DNA from: Lepas anatifera | Taxonomy: Eukaryota; Arthropoda; Thecostraca; Lepadidae | Reading direction: 5' to 3' | Length of the DNA: 64,000 bases | Assembly (NCBI GenBank): GCA_034440635.1 | Contig: JAOTON010000950.1 | Span: 62,001-126,000 of the forward strand | Shown: positions 11,801 through 23,156 of the stretch, in pieces | How the letters are laid out: each line of letters opens with the position of its first letter | Numbering within the stretch: the first letter of the stretch is position 1 | Notes under the pieces: generated by a model | Seen by the model: the letters and a program-made list of their open reading frames with translations, nothing else | Databases searched by the model: none | Told to the model about the DNA's origin: nothing | Made by a program: the position numbers and the translations under genes

Positions 11801-14800
11801 ATACCAGAACGTGGCGACATACTAGTATGCGTTGTGTGAGTACCTTACACTGATTTTGCTACCGGCAGGTTTTACTGGAAATGCGTGGAGCGATGCTTCA
11901 GTACGCCAAAAACTTTGGCATGATCGGGCTCATGTTTTCTGGAATCGAATGCTGCATAGAATCGGTAAGATTAAGACGTACTAACACTTGGCATATTGCC
12001 GCAATTTTCGACTCGTGCTGGCTATGTTCTGATCCTTTCTTTGCACTCCTATCCACTGTCTGCGATGTCTAGCCCGACGTGTATCTGCGGGTAGCAGGGA
12101 GTGAGTGTGCTCCTGCTTGCCTTGAGTATCCACAGCTCGGTCGCTGGTGGGGTGCAGTGGGGCGTCGGGGCCCCAGTCCCTCCCAGGATGTCACCGGAGG
12201 CAGGTCATCAGGTCCTTGTCAGCGTCCGCCTGGCAAGGGGAATGGGGCTGGTGTTAACCCGTTGTCCCGCCTGCCGGGCTCCGAGCTGGAGGTGCTGCCT
12301 CCTCCGCCCCCCTTCCCCTCCCTACGGGACGAGGGGCGGCGGAGGTCGATCTCTCCGCTTCTGGTTCCTGCCTGGGGTGGTGGACGGGGTTCTGCTCCGC
12401 GCCTGAGCACCAGCTGGCGGTACCTGCTGGTGACTCCCCCAACCGCGAGTTCGCACGGCTCGCTCGCTCGCATCACCCGTAAATCCACTCACATTTGCGT
12501 AACTCTCGGGCCGATACCAGCTCCGTCTTATCGAGCCGGTACCAACAACAGAATGGCATAGTCCAAGGGTCCGTGATGTCTATAGCCTCCGTCATGATCA
12601 ATGATTTTTCCTGACACTGCCTACAAACATAGGTCACGCGCTTCTAGTTGACGATTTTATAGTATGAGTGACAGCTTCTGCTGCTGCTACTGCTGCAGCT
12701 CAGAGACGGCTTCAGCTTGGCCTTGACCGCTTGCAATAGTGGAGTACAAATAGTGGATCAAATTTTCGTACCATCCTCTTAGCTCCGGACGCTTGTAAGG
12801 CACAAGCTGCACAGCTTAAGGGAGAATGATAAAAGTGTAGAGATTGTCTTAGTACAAAGCCACTGTGGCATCAATGGAAACCAGCGAGCAGACAGAGCTG
12901 CAAAGGCTGCGGGAGAACGTGCCGCTCCCCCGGCCTTCGCATATTTTGGACCTGTACCTTCTCTTTAAGAAGTGTGTTGAGGAGCATTGGCAACGGAGAT
13001 AGGACGAGGATCCCAGAAGTACAAAGCTGAGAGGTCGTAAACCCAAGGTATGGTAGTGGTAATTGGACGGTGTGGGGTCTAGGAGAGAGAGGAGGTAGCT
13101 CTTTCTCGGCTGCGAACTGTCCACACACACGCTACCTGTTCTTTTCGTTTGGGCAGAGGTGAACCACCCGAGTTTTCACGATGTGCCGACTCGCCCACTG
13201 CGACATGTTCTGCTGGATTATTGGGACTGCGAGATTGGAAGAATGCGATATCTGGGCGGTCGCCCTCATTGGAATCTCTTCTAGGACTGTTCCAGTTTGA
13301 CCTGACCTCAGGTCAAACTCATTCGTTTTCAACTCAGGTCAGGTCAAAGAATTTGACCTGATTTGACATAGCAATGTCATATTGTATATCACTCAATTCG
13401 GCTTGCTGCGGGGATTTCATTGGTCTAGTTTGTTTTGTTCTATTTTTACTAGTTGAGATGTAATGACTGAAAACCTTCATTTACATGTTATCCCTATGCT
13501 TGCATGCCTTGGCTTGTAGTGACCTTAATTATTTAATGTGACCTGACAAAAACGGTTCATTTCTATAGACATTTGGATTAGCTATCCAAGGCCATTTACC
13601 GTTTCTGCTATCTAGCGTTGTTCTCGAGATCTTAAGGGGGCGGGTACCCTCCCTCCCCCCGCCCCGTCAAAGCGAAGGTGGCTCAGAGCCCCGCCAATGC
13701 GCGTGTTAATACTTTTTAGGACTAAAACGCCTGGTTTTACTACCTGATCTGTTTAAACCTGTATAGATATGTTTTATGTATGGTTATGGGCGCCATGTGA
13801 CCTATGTTGTCCGTGTGCCCTAAAACCCCAAATATGATGATGATGCTGATAGTGGTGACGTGGTGGTTGTGTCCTTGAGCGTTAGAATGGTGAAAGCATC
13901 CTACTAAAGTTAATTTCGCTCTGATTAGGTGCTCAAAATGTTAAGAACCACTCGTGTTGTGTAGTGCAACAAAAGTTGTGCTGGGTTCTCGTTAGTTGTT
14001 TTACGAACAGGTGCAGTTGAATTAGTTATAGTGCTTTGTACGCTCTGTACTATGGGTTTGTTCCAGCGCCTCCTTACAAAAAGATAAGAGTAGCTTGGAG
14101 TAAGTCGGAGCAGGCGCAAAAACCGGTGTCCGCTGGAACGATTTGGGATGAGATTGGATGAGATATCAGCTGATTGCGCCTGATCAGCGTCAATATGGCG
14201 GGCGTGGCAAAGCTAAGAAACTAATCAATTTTGATTAAGGCCTCTGATGCTGATTTAATGCAGTTTAGTGAAAGTGGTATGCAGAAAAACAACGGAATCA
14301 AAACCTTTAGCTGCCCACAAACGTCGTTTCTCTCTGTACAACAACTTATTTTAGTTTATCAATTGAAATTCGTGCGCCACAATTCAGCCTCCTCCAACTT
14401 CCTCTGAAAAACCACCTTTCTTTTGAGAGGAGGTTGGATTAGATTGAGATGAGCTTTGACGAGCTTGGAGGAAGTTTAAGGAGGCGCTGGACCGGGCGAG
14501 AGGAAGTTGGAGAAACTTTGGGGAGGTGAGATCAGGTTTAAGGAGGCGCTGGAACAGGCCCTATATTTGTGTCAGATATCTTTTGGATTGTGTTGTCTAT
14601 TACTGGAATTGAAGAAATGCTGCATTCTGAGGTCAGCATTCCTTCCTCTCGCCTACCAAAATAGGCTTTGATTCCAGCGAATTTTCCGGAGAGACATAAC
14701 TAGTGACATGGTAACTTATTGAGAGGGAAAATATATGCACCCCAAAGTAAATTATGAATACCGCGGTACCTTTTCTCTCTTATCGGTACCTGGTACAGGC

Positions 14801-16128
14801 GGGTGGCTGAAAAGTGAGCCCAAAATATTAGCGGGGGCTTCCACGTCCCAAAATGGTTTCACTCTGCCACGGAGTAGGTGGTGTCTGGTTTACAGCCGCT
14901 CACTGTGCCGGCAGTATCGAGCCAAAGACGACCTTCGGAACGGTACCTACGCCGGTGCCGTCACAGGAGGCCTCATCGGACTCAGGGGTGAGTGCCCTCT
15001 CAACTATAATTGTGTATTGTCACTGCAAAACCCCTCTCCCAAGTACAAACTAAGTCCCCCAAGTTACGCTGCGAATAACTCTTGAAGATGCCCGGCTTTG
15101 AAAATTTGGGTAGCGACAATATTCCACGATAAAACGGCAAAAATGCCAATTGGTCTGTTTGTCGTGAAATGCACTGCCGCCAAGGCTTGTGAGGGATATT
15201 TTCGTTTGGAAATGTTTCGTTTCTTGTAGTCGAACCGATGTGTGCAAGATGGCTTTGTGATGCACCGACTGCTAAAGTCATATAGCTTCGCCAGCTCTCA
15301 CCGTATTGACAGAGGAAATTTGGGATCGGAAGTGGCTTGCACAGAATGCATGCCCGGGATTTGAACCCGGGCCAGCAGCGTGGAAGGCGAACACGCTTCC
15401 CCGACGACACTGCATCCCCACAGCCACCGTCAAAGCCACAAAATAATAAACCAGACCAAAACTGGCTTCACATACCCGCTCACCTCCGTTTAATCATTAC
15501 CCTGTGACGAAGTAGACGGACGTCCTGAAACGCTTTTAGTCTGAACATGCCTTTCTCTTGGAACTCTTCTGTCATTGAAACGACTAGCTGTAAAGCGCCG
15601 GTCCCGAGGCTGTAACGGTGTGCTAGTGTTCAGCCTAGCTGGAAGAGATGCCATCCTGGGTAATCCTGGTCTGACAGCGGCAACGTCGAGGGAAGACGTG
15701 TGAAGTGCGCTAATATCCATGCTGAGTGCTTATGACCATGGGAACTGTTCAAACAAGAAGGACTTTCGGCTGTTCTTTGGCCCACATCGCCTCCACGCCA
15801 GGTTTACATTCGAATGCCGCCTTAGATTTTGTCACATATAATTTTGTTTACTTTTTTAGCCTTTATCTTTTTAATCTTGTAACCTTTGTTCCTGCTGGCG
15901 TTCGAGCCTTCCTGGGTTTTTTCTCAGTAATACGGTGATAAATAATTATGTTGGAAATTTCTCGTTAGGCCCAGTTCTCGCTAAATTGTTAAATGAGCAA
16001 TGTGTTTGCTACCGTGAAACGGTGCGTGATGGGTGCTTGTGTTTTCAGCCGGATTGAGGGCAGGCGCCCTGGGCGCCGGAGGCTTCGCAGTGTTCTCCTA
16101 CGCCATCGAGCGCTACATGAGGTCGTGA
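8825..16128 (+). CDS. TIMM22: TIMM22, mitochondrial inner membrane import translocase subunit Tim22 (5 exons)
   Basis: Exons are 8825-9098, 11547-11638, 11869-11964, 14915-14987 and 16049-16128. All introns are GT-AG and phases join without a break to give 204 codons (human Tim22 has 194 residues). Tim22 is the channel-forming core of the TIM22 complex, which inserts carrier proteins and other multi-pass proteins into the mitochondrial inner membrane. Visible family features are FESCPFK before the first membrane segment (Cys81), FGLGAALGLFTSS, QYAKNFGMIGLMFS, then ECCIES (Cys150/151, probable partner of the structural disulfide), and a C-terminal Gly-rich pair of helices starting AGAVTGGLIGLRAGLRAG. 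The first 60 residues are poorly conserved, as is usual. The first ATG in frame was chosen as start. A polyadenylation signal AATAAA lies at 16280-16285. Confidence 0.93.
9653..9722 (+). repeat. SINE family 2, body fragment
   Basis: AACAGGGAAAGAGTTAG followed by a GCGCTGCTGACC-type block and a TGTGTCGATAGGCC end matches the body of the complete copy at 58797-58985. The tRNA-like head is absent. Confidence 0.6.
10684..10711. repeat. (GACA)n microsatellite
   Basis: About seven perfect tetranucleotide units lie within TIMM22 intron 1. Confidence 0.9.
11965..14914. other. TIMM22 intron 3
   Basis: This large intron contains a GC-rich segment at 12080-12560 with overlapping open frames but no recognisable protein, a CTG-rich spot near 12670-12710, and a partial copy of the TGACCT-rich element at 13290-13715. 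A run of similar GGAGG/AAGTTGGA-type words at 14390-14560 looks like internally repetitive sequence. Confidence 0.6.
13290..13715 (+). repeat. TGACCT-rich dispersed element, partial copy
   Basis: It shares successive blocks with 18120-18530 and 19190-19566: GACCTGACCT-type words, a CATTCGATTCGGC-like block, GATGTAATG...GAAAA, ATGTTATCCCTATG, a CTCGAGATCTTA block, and a terminus with AATGCGCGTGTTAA. No coding capacity is seen. The superfamily is unknown. Confidence 0.7.
15235..15416 (-). repeat. tRNA-derived SINE, family 2, inverted copy in TIMM22 intron 4
   Basis: On the minus strand a tRNA-like head contains a perfect B-box arm (CCCGGGTTCAAATCCCGGG). It is followed by a body (GAGAGCTGGCGAAGCTATAT, then GCAGTCGGTGCATCA) that aligns with 58907-58975. 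The B arm alone resembles a functional tRNA, but the A-box side is degenerate and the body match marks it as a SINE. Confidence 0.7.
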
Positions 16129-17385
16129 GGACTCGCTCCCAGTGTCAGCGTGAGCTTGTTGCCATTTGTGATAGCGTGTGTGTGCTTGCATTAGTGTACG
16201 TGTTTGCGACTGTTGCGTGCTTGCATGGATGTAAACGTAATGAATGGGTACAGAGCGTTGGCGTATACGGGAGCGAACAAATAAACAGGTCTTATCATCA
16301 GGGTTATTACCATTTTCGCAAGGTGCCTAGATTTTATTGAGGCTACTCATCCTTTGTGATTATTGGTACTGATCTATTGATTGATGAATTGTTGATACTA
16401 TTGTTTTCTGTGTTTCTTGAAGTGACTTTTTCTAAGAAACGTCTATAAGCGAACGTTGATATCCTTTTCGTTTAATCGTAGGCCTTAGACAAACTGGAGG
16501 GAAAATAAATTAGAGTGGCAAATAGAAATTGTGATTTATAAATACTATTTGCGACCATTGACGGTCATTGGAGACCTCTGCTTTGACTTGTCCATCCTCT
16601 GACTCTGCTCTGCTTTGTCATTGGAGTTTACTAGACTGGTTGAAGAAAATGTGGCATCTTGATAATGGGATTTCAGCCGAGAGAGTCATGTGATAAAGCA
16701 TACCGAAAAAATACTCGTCTGATATCTCGTTTATCCCAATACTTTCCGACTGGGGAGAAGCAGTGTGTGTCATCGGCCCTCGGCGCCCTGAAATGCCCAC
16801 AGCGCACTGTGGTCAGAAACGCTGTCGTGGGTGGCCACCAGGCCATTTTTCAGGTTCTGGAATTCAGGGTGTTATGACTGCCGATGTCAAGAAAATTGCT
16901 CAGTGTTCTGAATTACCACTATTGTACCAAGTTAATTTGGTCGAAGGATGCATTTATTACTCATCTAAGTAAGGCAATGATAATATCCAGACACAAAACA
17001 CTCGATGCGTCTGCTAGACCCCAGGTTTTAACTTTGAATAATACAACTAGTAAGTTGAGTATCTATAATAGAGAATTGTCATTTTCCGAATGACAATATG
17101 TATTTTGTTTTAACCCGAATAGAATATTAGTTTAAGAAGAGGTTGGGTATACCCTTTTGCACGCAGAGCCAGCATATCTGACCGGATCGGTAGGGGTTGG
17201 GGATAGGTAAATTTATTTGATCGGCGTAACCCTCGCCCCGTTGTGGGGGTGTTTGAACACACCCTTCTCTGGTCTTTCCGGAAGAAAAACGGCGGCGCGG
17301 AGCGCCGCCGTACTAGGCACGCCTTATCCTTGATCAATTCCGCAACTTTCCCCAAAACTTACAGGTTCGGTCATCTTAAGTCTGT
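16129..17385. other. TIMM22 3' flank
   Basis: It contains the TIMM22 polyadenylation signal at 16280-16285 and AT-rich sequence. At 16645-16710 the words AATGTGGCATCTTGATAAT and AAAGCATACCGAAAAA resemble 4895-4965 (AATGTGGCACCTTTATAA, AAAGCATGCCGGAAAA), suggesting a further dispersed repeat. A perfect 10-bp-stem hairpin lies at 17289-17311. No coding sequence is seen. Confidence 0.5.
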
Positions 17386-17651
17386 CATATGCGGATCCAG
17401 GGGGCAAGGTGGGGCACGTCCCCCGATCGACCCTCGGCCCCCGGAAAATGTTTATGGTGGCCCCCTGAAATTGGGTCGATCTTCCACCCCCGGATTTTTG
17501 GGACGTAAGTCGGCGCCCACCGATGGATTGGCGCCCACCTGATAGGTTTTGCCGGTTTTTATTAGATGGCGCCCCTAGGGTCCGGGTCGGTCGCCTTTTT
17601 CGAAGGAAGGTGCCCCCTCCGAATTTGGCAATCCTGGATCCACGCCTATGC
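17386..17651. mobile_element. hAT-like MITE (CATAnGCGGATCCAGG ends), copy 1
   Basis: Inverted ends CATATGCGGATCCAGG and CCTGGATCCACGCCTATG enclose a GC-rich, non-coding interior. The flanks AAGTCTGT (17378-17385) and AAGTCTGG (17652-17659) form a 7-of-8 target duplication, as expected for the hAT superfamily. The interior matches the reverse complement of 21014-21246, including the GGTGGGCGCCGACTT-type block. Confidence 0.75.
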
Positions 17652-17654
17652 AAG

Positions 17655-18530
17655 TCTGGTCACCAGTGCAGGTGGTAACCTCGCCCCCCTCAGAAATGTT
17701 TGAAGGTGGTATAAGTAAGAATTGGGTGAATCTATCGGATTGAAGTTTATGGATACATAATGGCCCCACCGAGTGTTACAAAATATACTCCGGGATTTTG
17801 TTATCTCGATGACCTAGGGTCAGGTACGGATCAGTACATCTCCATTGGAAATGCAAGGGCAAAAAGTTAATTTGGCTGTATTAATACAGGCTGCCATTAC
17901 CTTCATATTCTCAAAATCGTAGTATCCTGGTCCCTTTCCAGGTTCATGTTCGGAATTATTCGACCTGTGATCTTTGAGAGGTCATCTGGAGGCTACCTTA
18001 TGGCAAAGAAAAGGTTTCAGACTTGGGCAAATAACTCGTAACAGATGGAAATGATGACCAAGCTTTTATTTTAATACCATTACGTGCTGGATTGCTTTCG
18101 CGAGTCGATTGCTATAGCATATTGACTATGCTAGGTTTGACCTGACGTGACCTATGCATCAAATCTTTTATGTTTTGACGTAGTATAGTCAATTACTATA
18201 CATCATTCGATTCCGCCGTAACGAGAGGTAAGTTCGAATCCGGCCTAGAAATGATTCTGACTCCGCTCTGTCAAACACTTAGCCTGAAAAACTACTTTAT
18301 GTTATCCCTATGCCACGCATTCTTTGACCTGTCATGACCCCAATATGTGACCTGAGCTAAAAAATGGTTCAATTAGTTTCTTTGTGGATTAGTGGATGAC
18401 CTATCCAAAAATGTTCGCGTTTATTTTTCGCTATCCTGCAAAGGAGCCGTGGTTCTCGAGGAGGGTGTGGGGGTTTGAACACCCCCACCAGGGCGAAGGT
18501 GACTCCGCCCCCTCAACCGGGGCGGGTGTT
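17655..18530 (+). repeat. TGACCT-rich dispersed element, copy 2
   Basis: This is the first of two direct copies (the other is 18870-19566) sharing, in order, a TCACCAGT-CAGGT block, ATAATGGCCCCACCGAGT, ATCTCCATTGGAAAT, the GTAATG/GTTATCCCTATG blocks and a GGGCGAAGGTGACTC terminus. It is non-coding and its boundaries are approximate. Confidence 0.65.
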
Positions 18531-18539
18531 TAGCATACT

Positions 18540-18690
18540 CGGATCCAAGATTGCGGTAAACAGGCGAATACCTTATGGTCAAAAGTAGTAGGTCCCACTA
18601 TCCACGTCACTGGGGCTTTAAGCCGGGCGCGCGGCTGGCCCAGGGGAGGGCGCTTGCCCCCTCGTGCTCCGGCTCCTGGATCCGCGCCTG
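18540..18690. mobile_element. small MITE-like insertion with GGATCCA ends
   Basis: GGATCCAAGATTGCGG at the left and CTCCTGGATCCGCGCC at the right are inverted and resemble the ends of the other GGATCCAGG elements in this window. It sits at the end of the TGACCT-rich copy. The target duplication is unclear. Confidence 0.45.
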
Positions 18691-18869
18691 TTAACTTGAC
18701 GCGCAATGATGACGGGGCGGTCACCCGCCCCCTCGTGGTTTTTTCGGAGATAGATAGAAAAACGGTGGCGCGTATGCTAGGTTTGATAGTACCTTGCATA
18801 CCTTTTCCCTCATCATTTTATAGCATATTACATTCGATTGTAAGAGATTTTAAGGAATTAGGCCAGAAT

Positions 18870-19566
18870 CACAGGTCAGGTCACCAGTACAGGTCAAGTG
18901 ACCCGACCTAAAAATTAGTTTAAGATAGCATAAGTCGGAGCAGGGTGAATTTATCCGATTGAAACTCATATCACATAATGGCCCCACCGAGTTCTCTAAC
19001 ATATGTTCCAGTATTTTTGATATCGATGACCTAAGGTCAGGTACGAGGCATGACCTCTCCATTGGAAATACATGGGAAAATGGTTTTTACGGAATAACTC
19101 AGTAACGGATGGTGATAGAGCATTTATTTTAGCTGCATTAGACTCGCCTGGGCTTTGGGTTCTAATGATATGCATTTTATATAATTTGACCTTGACCTGA
19201 CCTCAGGTCAGGTCAAATCCTTGATTTGACCTAGCAAGGTCAAATTATATATCATTCGATTCGGCTTGCTAAGAGGATTCATATAGTTCAAGTCGTTTTG
19301 CTTTATCTTTACTTGTTCAGATGTAATGCCCGAAAAACTGAATTTTACATGTTATCCCTATGACGGGCATGTTTTGACCTCTCGTGACCTTAAATGTGAC
19401 CTGACAAAAAAATGGTACAAATGTTTTCGATGGAGAAGTGGATGGGCAGCCCAACGCCGTTTACCGTTTTTCGCTACCTACCGTGGTTCTCGAGATCTTA
19501 GGGGGGGCGTACCCGCCCCCCCGTCAATGCGAAGGTGGCTCAGACCCCCGTCAATGCGCGTGTTAA
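18870..19566 (+). repeat. TGACCT-rich dispersed element, copy 3
   Basis: It is a direct repeat of 17655-18530, offset by about 1.2 kb, with the same block order and ending in the AATGCGCGTGTTAA terminus that also ends the copy at 13290-13715. The TGACCT words are especially dense at 19190-19260. Confidence 0.65.
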
Positions 19567-19719
19567 GTATATCTCTTCCGCTGCTGCAGGGCCCCTTGAT
19601 TGCCATATTTCTCCCACTCAGATCGGCAGTTCTGAACCTGCCTATGCCCGTTTCCCTAACCTGCTTCAGAACACCCCCATCATCAATACACGGTTGCTAT
19701 GCGAAATTGTACCGCCTGA

Positions 19720-19884
19720 CAGTGGCGGATCCAGGAATTCATTTCGGTAGCGGCTAGGGGCTCCGAGCCTCACCCGCCAGTATCTCAGGCAGGCATTCGC
19801 ATATGCAATGATTATAGGGGATTAGACATTTTGAGGAGGGGGCTTGCCGCTTGGAGGCCCCCTAGCCCACTGGATCTGCCACTG
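19720..19884. mobile_element. hAT-like MITE with perfect 8-bp target duplication
   Basis: A 165-bp element with inverted ends CAGTGGCGGATCCAG and CTGGATCTGCCACTG (14 of 15 match) is flanked by identical CCGCCTGA at 19712-19719 and 19885-19892. The CAGTGGCGG-type end and the 8-bp duplication are diagnostic of the hAT superfamily. It carries no transposase and so would have been mobilised in trans. Confidence 0.9.
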
Positions 19885-20379
19885 CCGCCTGATATGCGTT
19901 GCTAGGTGATTGCTTAGGTCATCATGCTCCCAGCGGGTTGGCGGCTGTCAAGATGCGGCAGCTGTCATTTTCATTTCAGCCCATGAGCCGGTGCTGAAGC
20001 GTACGCCCAAATACAGGTGTATTTTGCATAGGCGGAGCGCGATGGCCCCCACCCCTCGCCCTCGGTAATTAATATAAGGGTTGACATTCTAGAGGTTGTG
20101 AAGTATTTTGCCATAAACCGTAAAGAACTTACAATCTGGTAAAGCTGATTTCCTTCTTATTTGTCGCAATGCGCGCACCACGCACGACAGCATACATACT
20201 GTGGTGTGTATGTATTGGAGGGTAATTGAAGCCAGTTCAATATTTATTCTTATCTTATCATCGGTGAATTATTATTAGTACCTAATTATAAGTCTCACAA
20301 TTTTTTCGATAGCTGGGTGAAGGTGTGTCGTCTCCATGTATTGTTGTGATTGGTTAGTGCCTTGAGCTTATTACATTGA

Positions 20380-22560
20380 TGTGTTTCAATCTGCCAAGTA
20401 TGACAGCATGCCAGACGAAACTCACTGGCCATCTAGAATTCCAGCACAAATTTGGGCTGCCAGCCACCTAAAATTTGCACCAACCACAATAAATCGGGGA
20501 GATAAAATGCAACTGTCCTGGTTAGGTACCCACATGATGTAATCCCCCTGCAGGGCCAGTCTGCAGAGTATGGCAGCAGGCCAGACGAGTCGCACCAGCC
20601 ATCTAAAATTCTTGCACTGCCAGTCACTAAAAATTCACACCCATCTGTCATATACCAGTGAGAAAAACTCATCCATTCCTACCCAGACGATGCAATGCTA
20701 CCTCTCTTATTAGTTAGTTAGTTAAGGACTTTTTATAAGGTGCCCTCCTGTGCCTTTATGACCATTAAGCCATTATATGCTTGGTTTTTGGTGTCACCTT
20801 CATTGCACCAGCCTCACAAATTCGCACCAGGTTTATAAAATTCGCACCACTCGCTCCTGTCTCCAAGGGCATTCACACCGACGAGATCTTGTCGAAAATG
20901 CCATACTTTGCACACTGGCTGCAGGGGACCGATTGTCGTCTGCTGGACTTGTGTGCTACCTGCTGACTTGTCCAGTACAAGGATAATTGGGTGCAGGATG
21001 TGATGACACCAGCCATAGGCAGATCCAGGATTGCCGATCGGAGGGGGCACCTTCCGGGGGCGCCATCCGGACCAGGGGGCGCCACTTATGACCGGCAAAA
21101 GCTATCAGGTGGGCACCAAATCCTATTGGTGGGCGCCGACTTTCGCAACCTGGGGGTGGGAAGCGAAATTTCAGGGGCGCCATCAACCTTTCAGGGGGCC
21201 GGGTCGATGGGGGCATGTGCCCCTTTGCCCCCTGGATCCGCCTATGACACCAGCAACCCCAGTTAGCAGGATGGGTTTCGCTTTTGGGTGAGGGGGTAAA
21301 TTCCGGTGTACAAAGTATGTCATTTTTACAAGATCTCGACAGTGTGAGTGTCCTTGGGGACAGGAGCAAGCCAGCCTGCAGAATGTGGCAGATTTTGATG
21401 AGATCTTGTTGGGGCAGCCTCAGGGTAGACCTACCGATTTGGGGCAGCTTTTGGTCAAGCTTGGGGCAGAGGGGGCTCTTGGGGGAGGAACTAGTACTTG
21501 GGGCAGCAATCAGTTTGAGTAATCACTGAGGAAAGAAGAAAAAATCATTTAAAAAATTGCAATCATTAGTCAAAATTGCACTGCAACTTTTGCAATGTCA
21601 ACATGGCTTAAATACAAATTAATCAAATCTCGCCAGAGTTAATATGTACTGAACTAAGTTTCTCCTCTTCATGCAAAGTCTTACCAAAATTTCCAGAGGA
21701 TGCCACAGCCCATAAGTGATTTGGTCAGACTATGGCTGCACCTACAGCATAGAGCAGCTGCATTATGTGTGTATTATGTATGATGGTGTTTCACTGCTTA
21801 GGAAAATTGGGGGCCCATCATCTTGAAGCCATAATTTTGCATTGATGGCATTAAAACGAAAATTTCAGCTTTTGGTGGGACATAATTGCAAAAAGCTCTT
21901 CTTCATGCAATCCTTATGTTCTACTAAAATCTGACTGTGGGTATTGAAAAAACTGTAAAAATTCTGTTGTTTTAATTGGGACCATCCAAATATCTTGAAT
22001 TCACCAATTATTATGTAAAATTTACTTTCAAGAACATACCTGTTTGCAGCAAAATTAGTGCACTGAACCTTATCTGTGTCATGGCTTTGGAAGTATTTTT
22101 TTAGTCAGTTTTTCTTAGTCCCTTGTGATTGCATCAGTATTCAGTGCTTTCTACCTCACATTGGTCTCATAAATTCACACTAGGGTATTAAAATTTGCAC
22201 CATTAACAGCATAAATAATTTGTGGAAAGTGCAATACTTTGCAGATTGGGTTGTGTCTAAGCACTGATGTACCCTAATGTGGGGTAATTTAACATATTTC
22301 AAAGGTATCTTGGCTTATGAGTATCCATTGAAACAAGCATAAGCTTTGCAGTTAAAGTTTCAATGGCTCTTTATATCTAGGCATCATCCAGTCTGCAAAG
22401 TGGGTTTACTCAATGTACAATAATCATCTGTGATTCCCTAACCAAATTTACACAGCCAGTCACTTAAATTTCACACAAATCTGCTACAAAGGAGGGAGAA
22501 TAGACTCACCCATCCTTTCTTACAGGGTGTAATGGTAACCATTATCCCCCCCAGTATTCT
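20380..22560 (+). repeat. decayed satellite-like repeat, about five or more degenerate monomers
   Basis: Blocks such as CAGTCTGCA-AG, AGCAGGCCAGACGA, ATCTAAAATT, CCAGTCACT-AAAATT-ACAC and CTCATCCATTCCTACCCA recur near 20400, 20560, 20790-20950, 22150-22250 and 22385-22530, spaced by roughly 150-200 bp where adjacent. They are strongly diverged and interrupted by a hAT MITE (21014-21246) and by AT-rich sequence. No gene is seen. Confidence 0.55.
21014..21246. mobile_element. hAT-like MITE (CATAGGCnGATCCAGG ends), copy 2
   Basis: A 233-bp element has inverted ends CATAGGCAGATCCAGG and CCCTGGATCCGCCTATG and is flanked by identical 8-bp ACACCAGC at 21006-21013 and 21247-21254. The interior is the reverse complement of the 17386-17651 element. 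The clean duplication suggests a comparatively recent insertion. Confidence 0.9.
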
Positions 22561-23156
22561 TGCAGCCATTCATCCCCCTTACATTGCATGTTGTCATCGT
22601 TTCACCACTTATCTACCAAACAATCTAGTTGTTTCCCTTATGCCCTTGTACTGTCCAGGTAGAAAAGGCAAGGAATGATGGTAGGGAATGGCGACAAGAT
22701 GCACCAGTTCCTTTTTTATTGCATTTCACCCAAGTGTTCACCTAAAATCGGACTGGTAAGGTGCATCATCCATTCAACATTTATCAGTAGACAATACAAT
22801 AACTTGCTATTCTCAATACAGTTCTAATATATTTTCAATGTCACTACATTTGATGGCAGAGCTAGAATAGCTCAGACTGAATTTTTACTGTATTATCAAG
22901 TGCTAAGTGTAACATCTCTTTTGCAGGAATCAAGCTGTTTTTATCAGAGCCATCAACCTGAGCCTTCTGAAGGAGCAGAACAGAATCTGTCACTCTTTTG
23001 CTGTGTGGCTATGAGTACGTTATGAACCAAGCTTGGCAGGCCAACAAGTAGGAAATGATGCTGAGCTGTAAGCGGTATAGACTCTGCATATTGCATTTAC
23101 AAGTGGCCTCCTATGTAACAATTCTGTGAGCAACTGAATCAAAGCATCGGGCGGAA
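22561..23156. other. 5' flank of the SLC17-like gene
   Basis: No coding sequence is seen. An acceptor-like TTTTGCAG at about 22919-22926, followed by 90 bp of mixed composition, could mark a 5' UTR exon of the transporter, but this cannot be decided from sequence alone. Confidence 0.35.

Noticed and set aside
12079..12561. 160-codon GC-rich ORF in TIMM22 intron 3, and its antisense frames
   Set aside because: High GC explains the open frames; there is no domain, no splice support and no codon signal.
13232..13255. Peptide DWKNAISG in one frame of TIMM22 intron 3, resembling vertebrate Tim22
   Set aside because: The homologous segment is already supplied by exon 4 (YRAKDDLRNGTYAG) with correct phases; this one has no matching splice borders.
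15345..15416. Functional tRNA gene on the minus strand
   Set aside because: The T-arm is perfect but the A-box side and overall cloverleaf are poor, and the adjoining body matches SINE family 2.
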